21,577 nt of DNA, from assembly GCA_045600105.1 (NCBI GenBank), contig JAZRXG010000015.1, positions 1 to 21,577 of the forward strand. Direction: 5' to 3'. Source of the stretch: UBA1206 sp045600105. GTDB taxonomy: Bacteria; Bacillota; Clostridia; Oscillospirales; CAG-382. Below, piece by piece: positions 1-7,673 of this stretch; position 1 is the first letter of the stretch, and each line of letters starts with the position of its first letter. Under the pieces are notes generated by a model, which searched no databases, had not been told where the DNA came from, and saw nothing but the letters and a program-made list of their open reading frames with translations. Made by a program: the position numbers and the translations under genes.

Positions 1-25
1 GCCTCGACGGCGCGTGAGTGGAACA

Positions 26-106
26 CATCACATCACTTTTGCGAAGCAAAAACATCACTGTGAGCATAGCGAACAACATCACTTGCCCGTCAGGGCAAAC
101 ATCACT
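26..106. repeat. Short hairpin array joined by CATCAC
   Basis: The hexamer CATCAC begins at 26, 31, 53, 77 and 100, a spacing of 22-24 bases for the last four. Between copies lie small inverted repeats: TTTTGC/GCAAAA (37-42 with 46-51), TGT..GC/GC..ACA around 59-75 with tandem GA mismatches, and TTGCCC/GGGCAA (83-88 with 93-98). Each hairpin differs, so the joint rather than the stem is what repeats. I have an impression of similar intergenic strings from Clostridia genomes but cannot verify it. Function is unknown; a non-coding dispersed repeat is the simplest reading. Confidence 0.6.
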
Positions 107-144
107 AAAACGCTATGTCGAAATAAACACCTGCTGAAAACCAA

Positions 145-182
145 AAACAGACTGATATTTTGATTTATCAGTCTGTTTCTTT
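145..182 (+). terminator. Terminator-like hairpin with T tail
   Basis: A perfect 13-bp stem (145-157 with 166-178, arms AAACAGACTGATA and its complement) with an 8-base loop is followed by CTTT. It probably ends a transcription unit entering from the left edge. The stem is AT-rich and its complement also has a T-rich end, so it may act in both directions. Confidence 0.65.
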
Positions 183-185
183 AAT

Positions 186-211
186 AAGTGCGCACTTACT
201 CACCACTTATG
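186..211. promoter_or_regulatory. Palindrome AAGTGCGCACTT with a third half-site
   Basis: A perfect 12-base palindrome lies at 186-197 and another CACTT half-site follows at 205-209. ATAAGTG (184-190) is also complementary to CACTTAT (205-211). This could be an operator, or part of the RNA fold between the two terminator-like hairpins. No regulator can be assigned. Confidence 0.25.
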
Positions 212-222
212 TGGCATTTGTA

Positions 223-270
223 CTTTGAAACTGTCCTTTAGAACACCGTTTCAAGGATGCTTTTTTATTT
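223..270 (+). terminator. Second terminator-like hairpin with T run
   Basis: CTTTGAAAC (223-231) pairs with GTTTCAAGG (248-256), nine pairs including one G-U, with further weak pairing in the loop. A run of six T follows at 261-266, then ATTT. It sits behind the first hairpin and would help isolate the downstream capsule operon from readthrough. Confidence 0.6.
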
Positions 271-334
271 TGCCGACGGTCGGACAGAAAAAGACAAATA
301 AATCAAATAATGTCAGATAATATTCAAAAAGAAC

Positions 335-363
335 TTGAAAAACCGCGCGGTATATGATAAAAT
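335..363 (+). promoter_or_regulatory. Sigma-A-type promoter of the polysaccharide operon
   Basis: The -35 box TTGAAA (335-340) is separated by 17 bases from the -10 box TAAAAT (358-363), and TG at 355-356 gives an extended -10. Transcription would start near 370. It is the best promoter seen ahead of the first gene and lies downstream of both terminator-like hairpins. It probably drives the run of closely packed genes up to 14023. Confidence 0.65.
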
Positions 364-369
364 GAAGAG

Positions 370-555
370 AATTGAACCGGGCACCGATTCAGCCGTCCGC
401 GACGGACGGCAAAAACGCGGGCGGAGAAGCCCCCGGGGAGACTCGGACGATAAAAACAAAAAAGCAAAAACGTCGGAAATACGCCGCCTTCGGGCTCCGT
501 GAGCATCGGGGCGCCGAAGCGCCGCGCTGACGGCTATACGGGAACGGGGGACGTG
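370..555 (+). other. GC-rich structured 5' leader of the operon
   Basis: About 185 bases lie between the inferred transcription start and the first likely start codon. They contain a perfect 8-bp stem with a three-base loop (392-399 with 403-410), a GGGC/GCCC stem (419-422 with 429-432) and a GGCGC/GCGCC stem closed by CGAA (510-514 with 519-523). I recognise no riboswitch family and no ops/JUMPstart element. A GTG at 499 opens a reading frame continuous with the first gene, but it would have to be translated through the last stem. Confidence 0.4.
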
Positions 556-924
556 ATGGATATATCATTCGGAAAACTGCAGCTGGATCATATTGCCGTT
601 ATCGTGTCATCCGAGGACGGCGTGACGTTTTATAAAAATCTCGGATTTGCCGAGCAAAGCCGCACCGCGAGACCCGCGTGCCACGACGAACTGATATATC
701 TTTCAGGAAACGGATTGGTTCTGGAAATATACAAAGACCCGACGCATCCCGAAAGGGTGACCGATCCCGAAGCGTACGGGCTGCGGCATCTGTGCTTTTC
801 GGTCGAACACATCGACGGCGAATGCATGACGGACGCAAAGGGAAGATTCACGTATATCCGCGATCCCGACGGGCTGCCCATCGAGATACGCGAAAACGCA
901 AAACAAAAAGGAACTGAAAAATAA
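556..924 (+). CDS. Small VOC (glyoxalase/bleomycin-resistance fold) protein
   Basis: This 122-residue protein has the two-module VOC pattern. The candidate metal ligands are His12 (in LDH), Glu57 (in LEIY), His78 (in LRHLCF) and Glu110 (in PIEI), in the usual order and spacing, and the DPDG turn before the last strand is typical. Family members catalyse metal-dependent isomerisation, lyase or dioxygenase reactions, or simply bind ligands; the substrate here is unknown. I chose ATG 556, which follows a GGGGGA box with short spacing and begins just before the first VOC strand; a GTG at 499 would add 19 basic, low-similarity residues. As the first gene of the polysaccharide operon, three bases before the sugar transferase, it may act on a nucleotide sugar or a precursor, but that rests on position only. 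Confidence 0.8.
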   Translation: MDISFGKLQLDHIAVIVSSEDGVTFYKNLGFAEQSRTARPACHDELIYLSGNGLVLEIYKDPTHPERVTDPEAYGLRHLCFSVEHIDGECMTDAKGRFTYIRDPDGLPIEIRENAKQKGTEK

Positions 925-927
925 CTT

Positions 928-1563
928 ATGAAAAAGAAACCCGTATACGATTTTTTCAAAAGAGCTTTTGACATATTTTCTTCATCGGCCGCGATAGTAT
1001 TGCTGGCGATCCCTATGCTGATAATCGCCATTGCGATCAAGTGCGATTCCAAAGGGCCGGTGCTTTTTAAGCAGAACCGCGTCGGAAAGAACAAAAAACT
1101 GTTCCCGATCCTCAAATTCCGTTCCATGTTTACGGATACCGACCCCGACGCTCCGACGCACAAGCTCGGAAACGCCGTGAGCCACATAACGAAGGTCGGC
1201 GCTTTTATACGTAAAACGAGCCTTGACGAGCTGCCTCAGCTGTATAATATATGGCTCGGGAAAATGTCGTTCGTCGGTCCCCGTCCCGCGCTTTGGAACC
1301 AGTACGACCTTATCGAAGAACGTGACAAATATCACGCCAACGATGTTAAACCGGGGCTTACCGGACTTGCGCAGATAAGCGGAAGAGACGAGCTCGAAAT
1401 ACCCGTCAAAGCGAAATTCGACGGCGAATACGTTGAAAAACGCGGATTCTTCTATGATATCGGTCTGCTGTTCAAAACTTTCGTTTCCGTTTTCAGACAC
1501 GAAGGCGTCGTTGAGGGCGGAACGGGTGAATTAAAGAAAGAGCAGGAGGGTATGACCAAATGA
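928..1563 (+). CDS. Initiating sugar-phosphate transferase (PglC/WbaP catalytic-domain type)
   Basis: The 211-residue protein matches the bacterial sugar transferase family (PF02397) over its whole length. It would move a sugar-1-phosphate from a UDP-sugar to undecaprenyl phosphate, the first membrane step of repeat-unit assembly. Visible signatures are KRAFDI near the N-terminus, one hydrophobic segment at about 17-37, FKQNRVG, KFRSM, the catalytic Asp100-Glu101 pair in SLDELPQL, FVGPRP and GLTGLAQISGR. It is the short monotopic form, without the four-helix N-terminal region of long WbaP proteins. It overlaps the next gene by ATGA. The sugar cannot be read from sequence; a 2-acetamido sugar would fit the neighbouring genes. 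Confidence 0.93.
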   Translation: MKKKPVYDFFKRAFDIFSSSAAIVLLAIPMLIIAIAIKCDSKGPVLFKQNRVGKNKKLFPILKFRSMFTDTDPDAPTHKLGNAVSHITKVGAFIRKTSLDELPQLYNIWLGKMSFVGPRPALWNQYDLIEERDKYHANDVKPGLTGLAQISGRDELEIPVKAKFDGEYVEKRGFFYDIGLLFKTFVSVFRHEGVVEGGTGELKKEQEGMTK

Positions 1564-2462
1564 TCGATCCTGTCGTAAGCGTCGTCGTTGCGACGTACAG
1601 ACGCGGCGCTTCATTGGCTGACGCTTTGAAATCAGTCGCGAATCAGTCTTTCCGTGACTTTGAGATCATTCTTGTCGATGATAACGATAACGAGGAATGG
1701 AACAAGATGGTTTCGGAAACGGTCGATGATTTTAAAATAAAATATTCGGACATCCGTTTGCTTTACGTTCAGAACCATCCCAATCAAGGCTCTGCCAAAA
1801 CGCGAAACCGCGGCATTGGATCGGCTCGCGGAAAATATATCACTTTTTTGGATGACGATGACCTGTATTTGGAAAACAAGCTCAAAAATCAGGTCGCGGC
1901 AATGGAAGAAGCAAACGCGGATTACAGCATTACGGATCTTGCTCTCTATGGCGAAGATGAAAAACTGAGTGAAATACGGAAGAGGAATTATCTGAACACG
2001 GAAGAAGCCGACGATCTGCTGCTTTGCCATCTGAAGTATCATATGACCGGGACCGATACGATGATGTTCAGCGCGGAATACATCAGAAGCTTTGGCGGAT
2101 TTGAGCCCATCGACGTCGGCGACGAGTTTTACCTTATGATGAAGGCGATAGAAAAGAAAGGCAAATTCGTTTACGTTGATTCCTGCGACGTAAAAGCCTA
2201 TGTCCATACCGGAGACGGCGGGCTGTCAAGCGGGCAGGGGAAAATCGACGGAGAGAACCGCTTGTACGAGTTCAAGAAAAAGTATTTTCCCGGGATGAAA
2301 AAGAAAGATACCAACTACATAAAAATGAGGCATCATGCCGTTCTGGCGTTTGCCTATAAGAGAAGCGGTCAAAAAGGCAAATTCATAAAAGAGGGCTTTA
2401 AGGCGGTGTTATCCGCCCCCGTGCAAAGCGTCAGTCTCCTCAGAGAATTGAAACGCAAATGA
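1560..2462 (+). CDS. GT2 family glycosyltransferase
   Basis: This 300-residue GT-A fold enzyme starts with VSVVVATYRR. It carries the nucleotide-binding VDDND segment near residue 40 and the metal-binding cluster LDDDD at about 97-101, followed by acceptor-side sequence. It would add one sugar from a nucleotide donor to the growing lipid-linked repeat unit at the cytoplasmic face. No transmembrane helix is evident. The start overlaps the stop of the preceding sugar transferase (ATGA), with an AGCAGGAGG box just upstream, implying translational coupling. Donor and linkage are not predictable. Confidence 0.92.
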   Translation: MIDPVVSVVVATYRRGASLADALKSVANQSFRDFEIILVDDNDNEEWNKMVSETVDDFKIKYSDIRLLYVQNHPNQGSAKTRNRGIGSARGKYITFLDDDDLYLENKLKNQVAAMEEANADYSITDLALYGEDEKLSEIRKRNYLNTEEADDLLLCHLKYHMTGTDTMMFSAEYIRSFGGFEPIDVGDEFYLMMKAIEKKGKFVYVDSCDVKAYVHTGDGGLSSGQGKIDGENRLYEFKKKYFPGMKKKDTNYIKMRHHAVLAFAYKRSGQKGKFIKEGFKAVLSAPVQSVSLLRELKRK

Positions 2463-2534
2463 TCTGACGCAAACGTAAAAAATCAGGAAATTTGTATTTC
2501 GCCGTTCTGCAGGGCGAAAGAGTGAGAGAAACCG

Positions 2535-3821
2535 ATGAAAATTCTGATCATAAGTCATAATCCGCTTACAACGTACGGAAGCATGGGAAAGACGATCAAC
2601 AACCTGCTTTCCGCGTATCAAAAAGAGGAATTGTGTCAGCTGTATATATATCCGAATCTTCCGAACGTCGAGAGCTGTTCGTCGTTTTACAGAATAACGG
2701 ACAAGGACGTGCTGCGTTCGTTTTACCGTTTCAAAGTGAAGGGCTCCGAGGTGACCCCGGACGTCGGACAGTCGGATATGTTTGAGAAAGCCGGGGACGA
2801 GCAGCTTTACCGCAACCCGAAAAACAAGAGCGGAAGCAAAATGATCCTCAGGGACGCTATGTGGAAATGTTCGCATTGGTATAACAAGGACCTGAAAGAA
2901 TGGCTCGAAAGGGAAAAACCGGACTGCATTTTTGCCGCTCCCGGGAACGCCAAGTTCCTTTATGATATCGCGCTGAAAATATCAAAAAAGAGAAACATCC
3001 CCATCGTTTCGTATTTGTGTGACGAATACTATTTCGTGAGCACCCCGAAAAAAGCGGCAAAGAAGCTTCAGGTGCGGATGCTCAAGAAAAAAATCGAAAA
3101 GTATTCGCGCCGCGTTGCGTCGTACGTCACCATCTGCGACGAATTGAACGAGCTCTATTCAAAGCGCTTCGGCGTTCCGGCGACCACCGTGATGACCGGC
3201 TCGAGCTTCCCGATAGCGGAAAAGCCGGCGTTTTCGGCGTCGCCGCGCACGGTAACGTATCTCGGAAACGTGCGGTGCGGCAGATATATGTCGCTTATCG
3301 AGATAGGAGACGCTCTGAAAGAAATAAGCAGACTCAAAGGCGAGGAATACCGTCTTGATATTTATTCCGGCGAAAAGAACGAACAGATCGTCGGAAGTCT
3401 GAAAGAGTGCGAAGCGATCAGCTGGCGCGGATTCGTTTCCGGAAGCGATTTCGACAAAACGCTGCACGGCGCCGAATTCCTGCTTCACACCGAATCGTTC
3501 GACGAACGGTATATCGAGCTCGTGAAGAACTCCGTCTCAACGAAGATCGCCGACAGCCTCGGCAGCGGCGTGCCGCTGATCGCCTACGGACCTTCCGGGG
3601 TCGCGTCCGTCGGTCATCTGATACGCAACGGCTGCGCGGAAGTGATAACGAAAAAGGAAGACCTCGTTTCGTCGCTGCTCGATATTTTCGGGAATGAAGC
3701 CAAAAGAAAAGAAATAGCCGCGAAAGCGCTCGATACCGCGCGCAGGTATCATGACGCGGCTGACACCGCAAGAAAAATGAAAGACGTGATATGCCGCGTG
3801 ACTGAAAAGCACGGCGTATAG
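2535..3821 (+). CDS. GT4-like (GT-B fold) glycosyltransferase
   Basis: The 428-residue protein starts with a Rossmann-like strand (MKILIISHNPL) and a glycine-containing loop at GSMGK, as in GT-B enzymes. The C-terminal half has the expected donor-binding layout: TYLGNV at the start of the second domain, WRGFVSG, and an E-rich motif around Glu320 followed by STKIADSLGSGVPLIAYG. It should be a retaining transferase acting on the lipid-linked repeat unit. A 72-base gap separates it from the GT2 gene, with a GAGAGA box nine bases before the ATG. The N-terminal half is divergent, so acceptor specificity is open. Confidence 0.82.
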   Translation: MKILIISHNPLTTYGSMGKTINNLLSAYQKEELCQLYIYPNLPNVESCSSFYRITDKDVLRSFYRFKVKGSEVTPDVGQSDMFEKAGDEQLYRNPKNKSGSKMILRDAMWKCSHWYNKDLKEWLEREKPDCIFAAPGNAKFLYDIALKISKKRNIPIVSYLCDEYYFVSTPKKAAKKLQVRMLKKKIEKYSRRVASYVTICDELNELYSKRFGVPATTVMTGSSFPIAEKPAFSASPRTVTYLGNVRCGRYMSLIEIGDALKEISRLKGEEYRLDIYSGEKNEQIVGSLKECEAISWRGFVSGSDFDKTLHGAEFLLHTESFDERYIELVKNSVSTKIADSLGSGVPLIAYGPSGVASVGHLIRNGCAEVITKKEDLVSSLLDIFGNEAKRKEIAAKALDTARRYHDAADTARKMKDVICRVTEKHGV

Positions 3822-3838
3822 CGGGACGTGCGATAAAT

Positions 3839-5044
3839 ATGGTTAAGGTTACGGACTACAACAGAAACAACATAAACACAAGAAACACAAAATCACATAC
3901 GAGGTTCGAATATTTTCAGGCGTTGATGATCATTCTGGCATGCATGAATTTTTTGGAAAGCGGCGCGCTGATCATGGTCATCCTCGGTCTGCTCTCTTTC
4001 TTTTACAACAACAGAAAGATCGTCGTGAACACCGACGTGGTCTGCATGCTGATTTTCGCGGCGGGCGTTTTCATTACCTCGATCGTATACGGGCGCGGAT
4101 TTGCCGAGTGCGTCAAAGCGGTGAATTTCGTGCTGACGTATCTTGTGGGGTATTACGGATATCTGCGGTCGCCGAATAAAGCCGGCTTCATACGCCTTGT
4201 GTCGTTCTCGGCGTTTTTCGGCTCGTTCGTCCAGCTGCTGCTCCATTATATTTACAACTACGGCAAAAATTACGGCGGATACCGCATATATTACAGCTTC
4301 TGGACCGCAAGACCCATTGCCGTTACCTGCATAGGACTTATTTCCGCCATAATCATAGGATATTCGTTTTACGGCATCTTTTTGAGCAAAAAAACGTACC
4401 TCAGGCTCCTTTCGGCTGCCGCCATCGTGCTTACCGCGATAATAAACCTGAACAACGCGACGAGAACGCCGATAGTAATGCTGTTTTTGTGCTATTTCAT
4501 AATGCTCATCGTCTATTTCCGCACACAGTCGGCGCTGAGCTCGTTCCAGCTGTTCGTGATAGTCGGACTTGTCATACTGTTCGTCCTTTTGGGCTATTTT
4601 CTGGATATCGGCGGATTGAAAGGATTCATTGATTCGAGCGCTCTGATCGAGAGATTCGAAGGAAGCGGCATCAAAACGTCAAGAGTCGATATCGCGGCAA
4701 GATATTTTGAATATATGCCGAGGAGCCTTTTCGGCGGCGAGCAAATCAAGGCAGTCGTCGGAAGAAGCGCGCACAACTATATTCAGGAAGCGTACGATCT
4801 TTACGGACTGATACCCCTTGCCGCGCTTCTGGTCTTTTCGTTCAGACTTATCGGCAAAACGTTTTCGGTCACGAAAGAAGCAAAGAACGACAAATCGCTG
4901 CTCATCGTAATAGCTCTTGTATTGGTAATATTCGTTCAGAGCCTGCTTGAGCCGATCATGACCGGATATCCCATCATTTTCTGGGTGCTGATAATGTATT
5001 CGGGAATAATCACGGCGTATTTGTCTGAAAGAAAAGGCTTATGA
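3839..5044 (+). CDS. wzy: Wzy-like O-antigen/capsule polymerase (or ligase)
   Basis: This 401-residue integral membrane protein has about ten to eleven hydrophobic segments and a short soluble N-terminus. Late in the sequence is the extracytoplasmic region of the O-antigen polymerase/ligase superfamily, with SAHNYIQ (His312-Asn313) followed by EAYDLYGLIPLAAL, which resembles the conserved HN..L....G motif. It would polymerise undecaprenyl-linked repeat units outside the membrane after flipping. It is the only polymerase candidate in the operon. The ribosome binding site is weak (GGGA, long spacing), so the start is less certain; a later ATG would lose only part of the soluble N-terminus. No O-antigen ligase is expected in a Gram-positive, so polymerase is preferred. 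Confidence 0.82.
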   Translation: MVKVTDYNRNNINTRNTKSHTRFEYFQALMIILACMNFLESGALIMVILGLLSFFYNNRKIVVNTDVVCMLIFAAGVFITSIVYGRGFAECVKAVNFVLTYLVGYYGYLRSPNKAGFIRLVSFSAFFGSFVQLLLHYIYNYGKNYGGYRIYYSFWTARPIAVTCIGLISAIIIGYSFYGIFLSKKTYLRLLSAAAIVLTAIINLNNATRTPIVMLFLCYFIMLIVYFRTQSALSSFQLFVIVGLVILFVLLGYFLDIGGLKGFIDSSALIERFEGSGIKTSRVDIAARYFEYMPRSLFGGEQIKAVVGRSAHNYIQEAYDLYGLIPLAALLVFSFRLIGKTFSVTKEAKNDKSLLIVIALVLVIFVQSLLEPIMTGYPIIFWVLIMYSGIITAYLSERKGL

Positions 5045-5046
5045 TA

Positions 5047-5060
5047 TGAATTCGAATTCA
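5047..5060. repeat. 14-base perfect palindrome in the wzy-GT4 spacer
   Basis: TGAATTCGAATTCA is a perfect palindrome made of two EcoRI-like GAATTC units, just after the wzy stop. The 102-base spacer (5045-5146) is otherwise AT-rich and ends in a strong AUGGAGG ribosome binding site for the next gene. It may be a local hairpin or a chance palindrome. Confidence 0.3.
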
Positions 5061-5146
5061 AATATTGCAGCTGCGGATTGCTTTGGCGTATTTGATTTTC
5101 GATTTGCTTCTTTTGGCTGTCGGGCTTAAAATGGAGGAAAAATATA

Positions 5147-6304
5147 ATGATAGTTGCAAATATGTGTCTCGGGAATTTTTTCTACGAAGGATACGGATAT
5201 CAGGAAAACATTCTTCCGAGATATCAGAAGCTGCTCGGGCATCAGGTCTTCATCGTGGCTCACGCGCAGACGCTCAGGGACGGCAAAAAGACCGATATCG
5301 AAAGCGATTATATAAATGAAGACGGTATCCCCGTCAAGGTGATAAAATACCGCAAAGGCAGGAACGCCGTAAGATTCAGAGAATACGAACCGCTGGGACC
5401 GATCCTCGATTCGATCTCTCCCGACGTGATATTCGTTCACGGCGGTCAGTCGCGTTCGCTGAAGGACGTTCTTAAATACAAATCAAAGCACCCGAACGCC
5501 GCTTTGTATATCGACAACCATGCCGATTATTACAACTCGCCCGTAAAAGGAATTAAAACGAAGCTCAACGCACGGTTTGGAATCGGGTATTATCTGTGCA
5601 GATCGAAAAAGTACGTTGACCGCTATTTCGGCGTCACGCCCTGGAGATGCGAGTTCCTGAACGACGTTTACGGCTTGCCGAAAGAAAAGATCGCCCTGCT
5701 TCCCATGGGAGGCGAGGACGAGCAGATACACTTTGAAAACAAAGACGCCATCCGCAGACGTGTCTGCGAAAAATACGGTATAGACCCAAACGGTACCTTC
5801 GTCATCTGCACCGGCGGAAAGATCGACAAAACGAAAAACATCCATCTGCTTGCCGAGGCGGTGAAGGAGCTCAAGGGCGTGAAAGCCGCCCTGCTCGTGT
5901 TCGGAAACGTCGCGAAAAATTTCGAAGACGAATTCGCGAAGTACGTTGATCCCGAGATCGTCAAAATGATCGGCTGGGTCGACGCCAAGAGCGTTTACGA
6001 TTATTTTCTGTCTTCCGATCTCGTGGTTTTTCCCGGCACTCATTCGGTGCTGTGGGAGCAGGCGGTCGCGTGCAGGGTCCCGTGCGTCTTCAAGGATTGG
6101 GAGGGCATGCATCACGTCGATATCGGCGGCAACTGCGAATTCATCAAAGAGGATTCCGCGCAGGAGACAGGCAGGATACTCCGCGAGATCATCTCCGACA
6201 GTTCAAAATATCAGGCAATGAAAGCGAACGCCGAAAAGAAAGAGGCGGAAGCTTTTCTGTATTCGACTATCGCGGGCGAATCGCTTAACAAATACGGCAA
6301 ATGA
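5147..6304 (+). CDS. GT4-like (GT-B fold) glycosyltransferase
   Basis: The 385-residue protein has an N-terminal acceptor domain and a clear GT4-type donor domain. At about 222-240 is GGKIDKTKNIHLLAEAV, the strand-loop-helix that usually holds the phosphate-binding Lys. At about 295-320 is PGTHSVLWEQAVACRVPCV, the helix carrying the E-x7-E-like donor site. It is likely a retaining cytoplasmic transferase for one linkage of the repeat unit. The start ATG follows GGAGG (5134-5138) at good spacing. Donor and acceptor are unknown. Confidence 0.88.
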   Translation: MIVANMCLGNFFYEGYGYQENILPRYQKLLGHQVFIVAHAQTLRDGKKTDIESDYINEDGIPVKVIKYRKGRNAVRFREYEPLGPILDSISPDVIFVHGGQSRSLKDVLKYKSKHPNAALYIDNHADYYNSPVKGIKTKLNARFGIGYYLCRSKKYVDRYFGVTPWRCEFLNDVYGLPKEKIALLPMGGEDEQIHFENKDAIRRRVCEKYGIDPNGTFVICTGGKIDKTKNIHLLAEAVKELKGVKAALLVFGNVAKNFEDEFAKYVDPEIVKMIGWVDAKSVYDYFLSSDLVVFPGTHSVLWEQAVACRVPCVFKDWEGMHHVDIGGNCEFIKEDSAQETGRILREIISDSSKYQAMKANAEKKEAEAFLYSTIAGESLNKYGK

Positions 6305-6371
6305 GGCGTTTTCCGCGTGAAAACGGCCTTGCTGCGGCGCAATTGATCGAAATCGTTTGAATGGAGAAAAA

Positions 6372-7673
6372 ATGAATCTGTCATTTCTGAAAGGAAAAGA
6401 AGCGAAAAACGCCGGATGGATCATCGGAACGCGAATCGTTCACATGGTTTTCTCGCTTCTTGTAAGCATATTTTCCGCAAGACTGCTCGGACCGAGCAAT
6501 TACGGGATCGTAAATTACGGCATCGCGTATACCACGTTCTGCATGTCACTGTGTACGCTCGGACTCAACTCGATAATCGTAAAGGAGTTTATCGACAACC
6601 CTGATAAAAAAGGCGAAATACTCGGAACGACGATAGTTCTGCGCATCATATCGAGCTTTTTTTCCGTATGCATGATCATCCTCGTGTCGTTCTTCCTCGA
6701 TCACGGGGAGCCGGAGACCATCATCGTCGTCGCGCTCTGCGCCATATCGCTCCTGTTCCACGGATTCGACTCGATCGGATACTATTTCCAGTCTCTCTAT
6801 ATGTCGAAGTATTCCTCGAGCGTATCTCTGATAGCGTACGTGGTCTCAAGCGTTTACAAGCTCATACTCCTTATCTCCGGAATGAGCGTACGCTGGTTCG
6901 CGCTGGCGACCTCCGTTGACTACATCGTCATCGCGGTTTTTATGATGCTGATATACAAGATCAAAGACGGGCCCAAGCTCAGCTTTTCGTTCGCACGCGG
7001 AAAAGCGATGCTTTCAAAAAGCTATCACTACATCATTTCCGGGATGATGATATCGATATACGGTCAGACGGACAAGCTCATGCTCAAGCAGATGATCGGC
7101 GAGAGCGAGGTCAGCTATTACAGCATAGCGGTCTCGATATGCAATATATGGGTGTTCGTGCTTGCCGCGATAATCGATTCGATGTACCCGACGATAGTGT
7201 CGTATTATAAGACCGATAAAAAAGAGTTCGAAAGAAAGAACCGTCAGCTTTACGCCATCGTTTTTTACGTTTCGTTTTTCGTGTCGATAATGTTTACGGC
7301 TTTCGGAAAGATCGCCATAAATATTCTTTACGGAAAAACTTATCTCAATTCATATCTGCCTCTCGCGATAATCACGTGGTACACCTCGTTTTCTTATATC
7401 GGAGTCGCGAGAAACGTGTGGCTCGTTTGTGAAAACAAGCAAAAATATCTGAAATATATTTATTTTTCCGCCGCGATCATCAACGTCGGCGCGAACGCTT
7501 TGATGATACCGAAATGGGGTGCCGCGGGAGCGGCGCTGGCGTCGCTGCTGACTCAGCTGCTGACGAGCGTCATCATTCCCATGTTCATTCCGGATATGCG
7601 CCAGAACGTAAAACTGATATTCAAAGGTATAGCGCTGATCGACGTTTTACCAAAAGGAGTACGAAAAAAATGA
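6372..7673 (+). CDS. wzx: Wzx-like repeat-unit flippase (polysaccharide exporter of the MOP superfamily)
   Basis: This 433-residue protein has about twelve hydrophobic segments. Family-typical signatures are RLLGPSNYGIVNYG after the first helix and QTDKLMLKQMIG in the middle, followed by the C-terminal half with the AAGAALASLL segment. It would flip the undecaprenyl-diphosphate repeat unit across the membrane to Wzy. The ATG at 6372 sits after GGAG (6363-6366); a TTG at 6357 would begin inside the ribosome binding region. The last four bases overlap the start of capE (ATGA). The C-terminus ends soon after the last helix, so it is slightly shorter than many Wzx proteins. Confidence 0.92.
   Translation: MNLSFLKGKEAKNAGWIIGTRIVHMVFSLLVSIFSARLLGPSNYGIVNYGIAYTTFCMSLCTLGLNSIIVKEFIDNPDKKGEILGTTIVLRIISSFFSVCMIILVSFFLDHGEPETIIVVALCAISLLFHGFDSIGYYFQSLYMSKYSSSVSLIAYVVSSVYKLILLISGMSVRWFALATSVDYIVIAVFMMLIYKIKDGPKLSFSFARGKAMLSKSYHYIISGMMISIYGQTDKLMLKQMIGESEVSYYSIAVSICNIWVFVLAAIIDSMYPTIVSYYKTDKKEFERKNRQLYAIVFYVSFFVSIMFTAFGKIAINILYGKTYLNSYLPLAIITWYTSFSYIGVARNVWLVCENKQKYLKYIYFSAAIINVGANALMIPKWGAAGAALASLLTQLLTSVIIPMFIPDMRQNVKLIFKGIALIDVLPKGVRKK

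Noticed and set aside
26..106. Possible CRISPR array
   Set aside because: The repeated part is only about six bases and the intervening segments are hairpins, not unique spacers.
2..166. Open frame through the hairpin array, rich in His and Gln
   Set aside because: It has no start in the window and its sequence is a translation of the CATCAC repeats; it ends inside the first terminator-like hairpin. A gene tail entering from the left cannot be excluded but is not supported.
499..555. GTG start extending the VOC gene upstream
   Set aside because: The added residues are basic and unlike the family, no ribosome binding site precedes it, and a hairpin lies across this stretch.
5065..5319. TTG-started frame with a hydrophobic N-terminus between wzy and the GT4 gene
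   Set aside because: The hydrophobic stretch is AT-rich spacer; most of the frame overlaps the well-supported GT4 gene and looks like an out-of-frame shadow. No ribosome binding site is seen.
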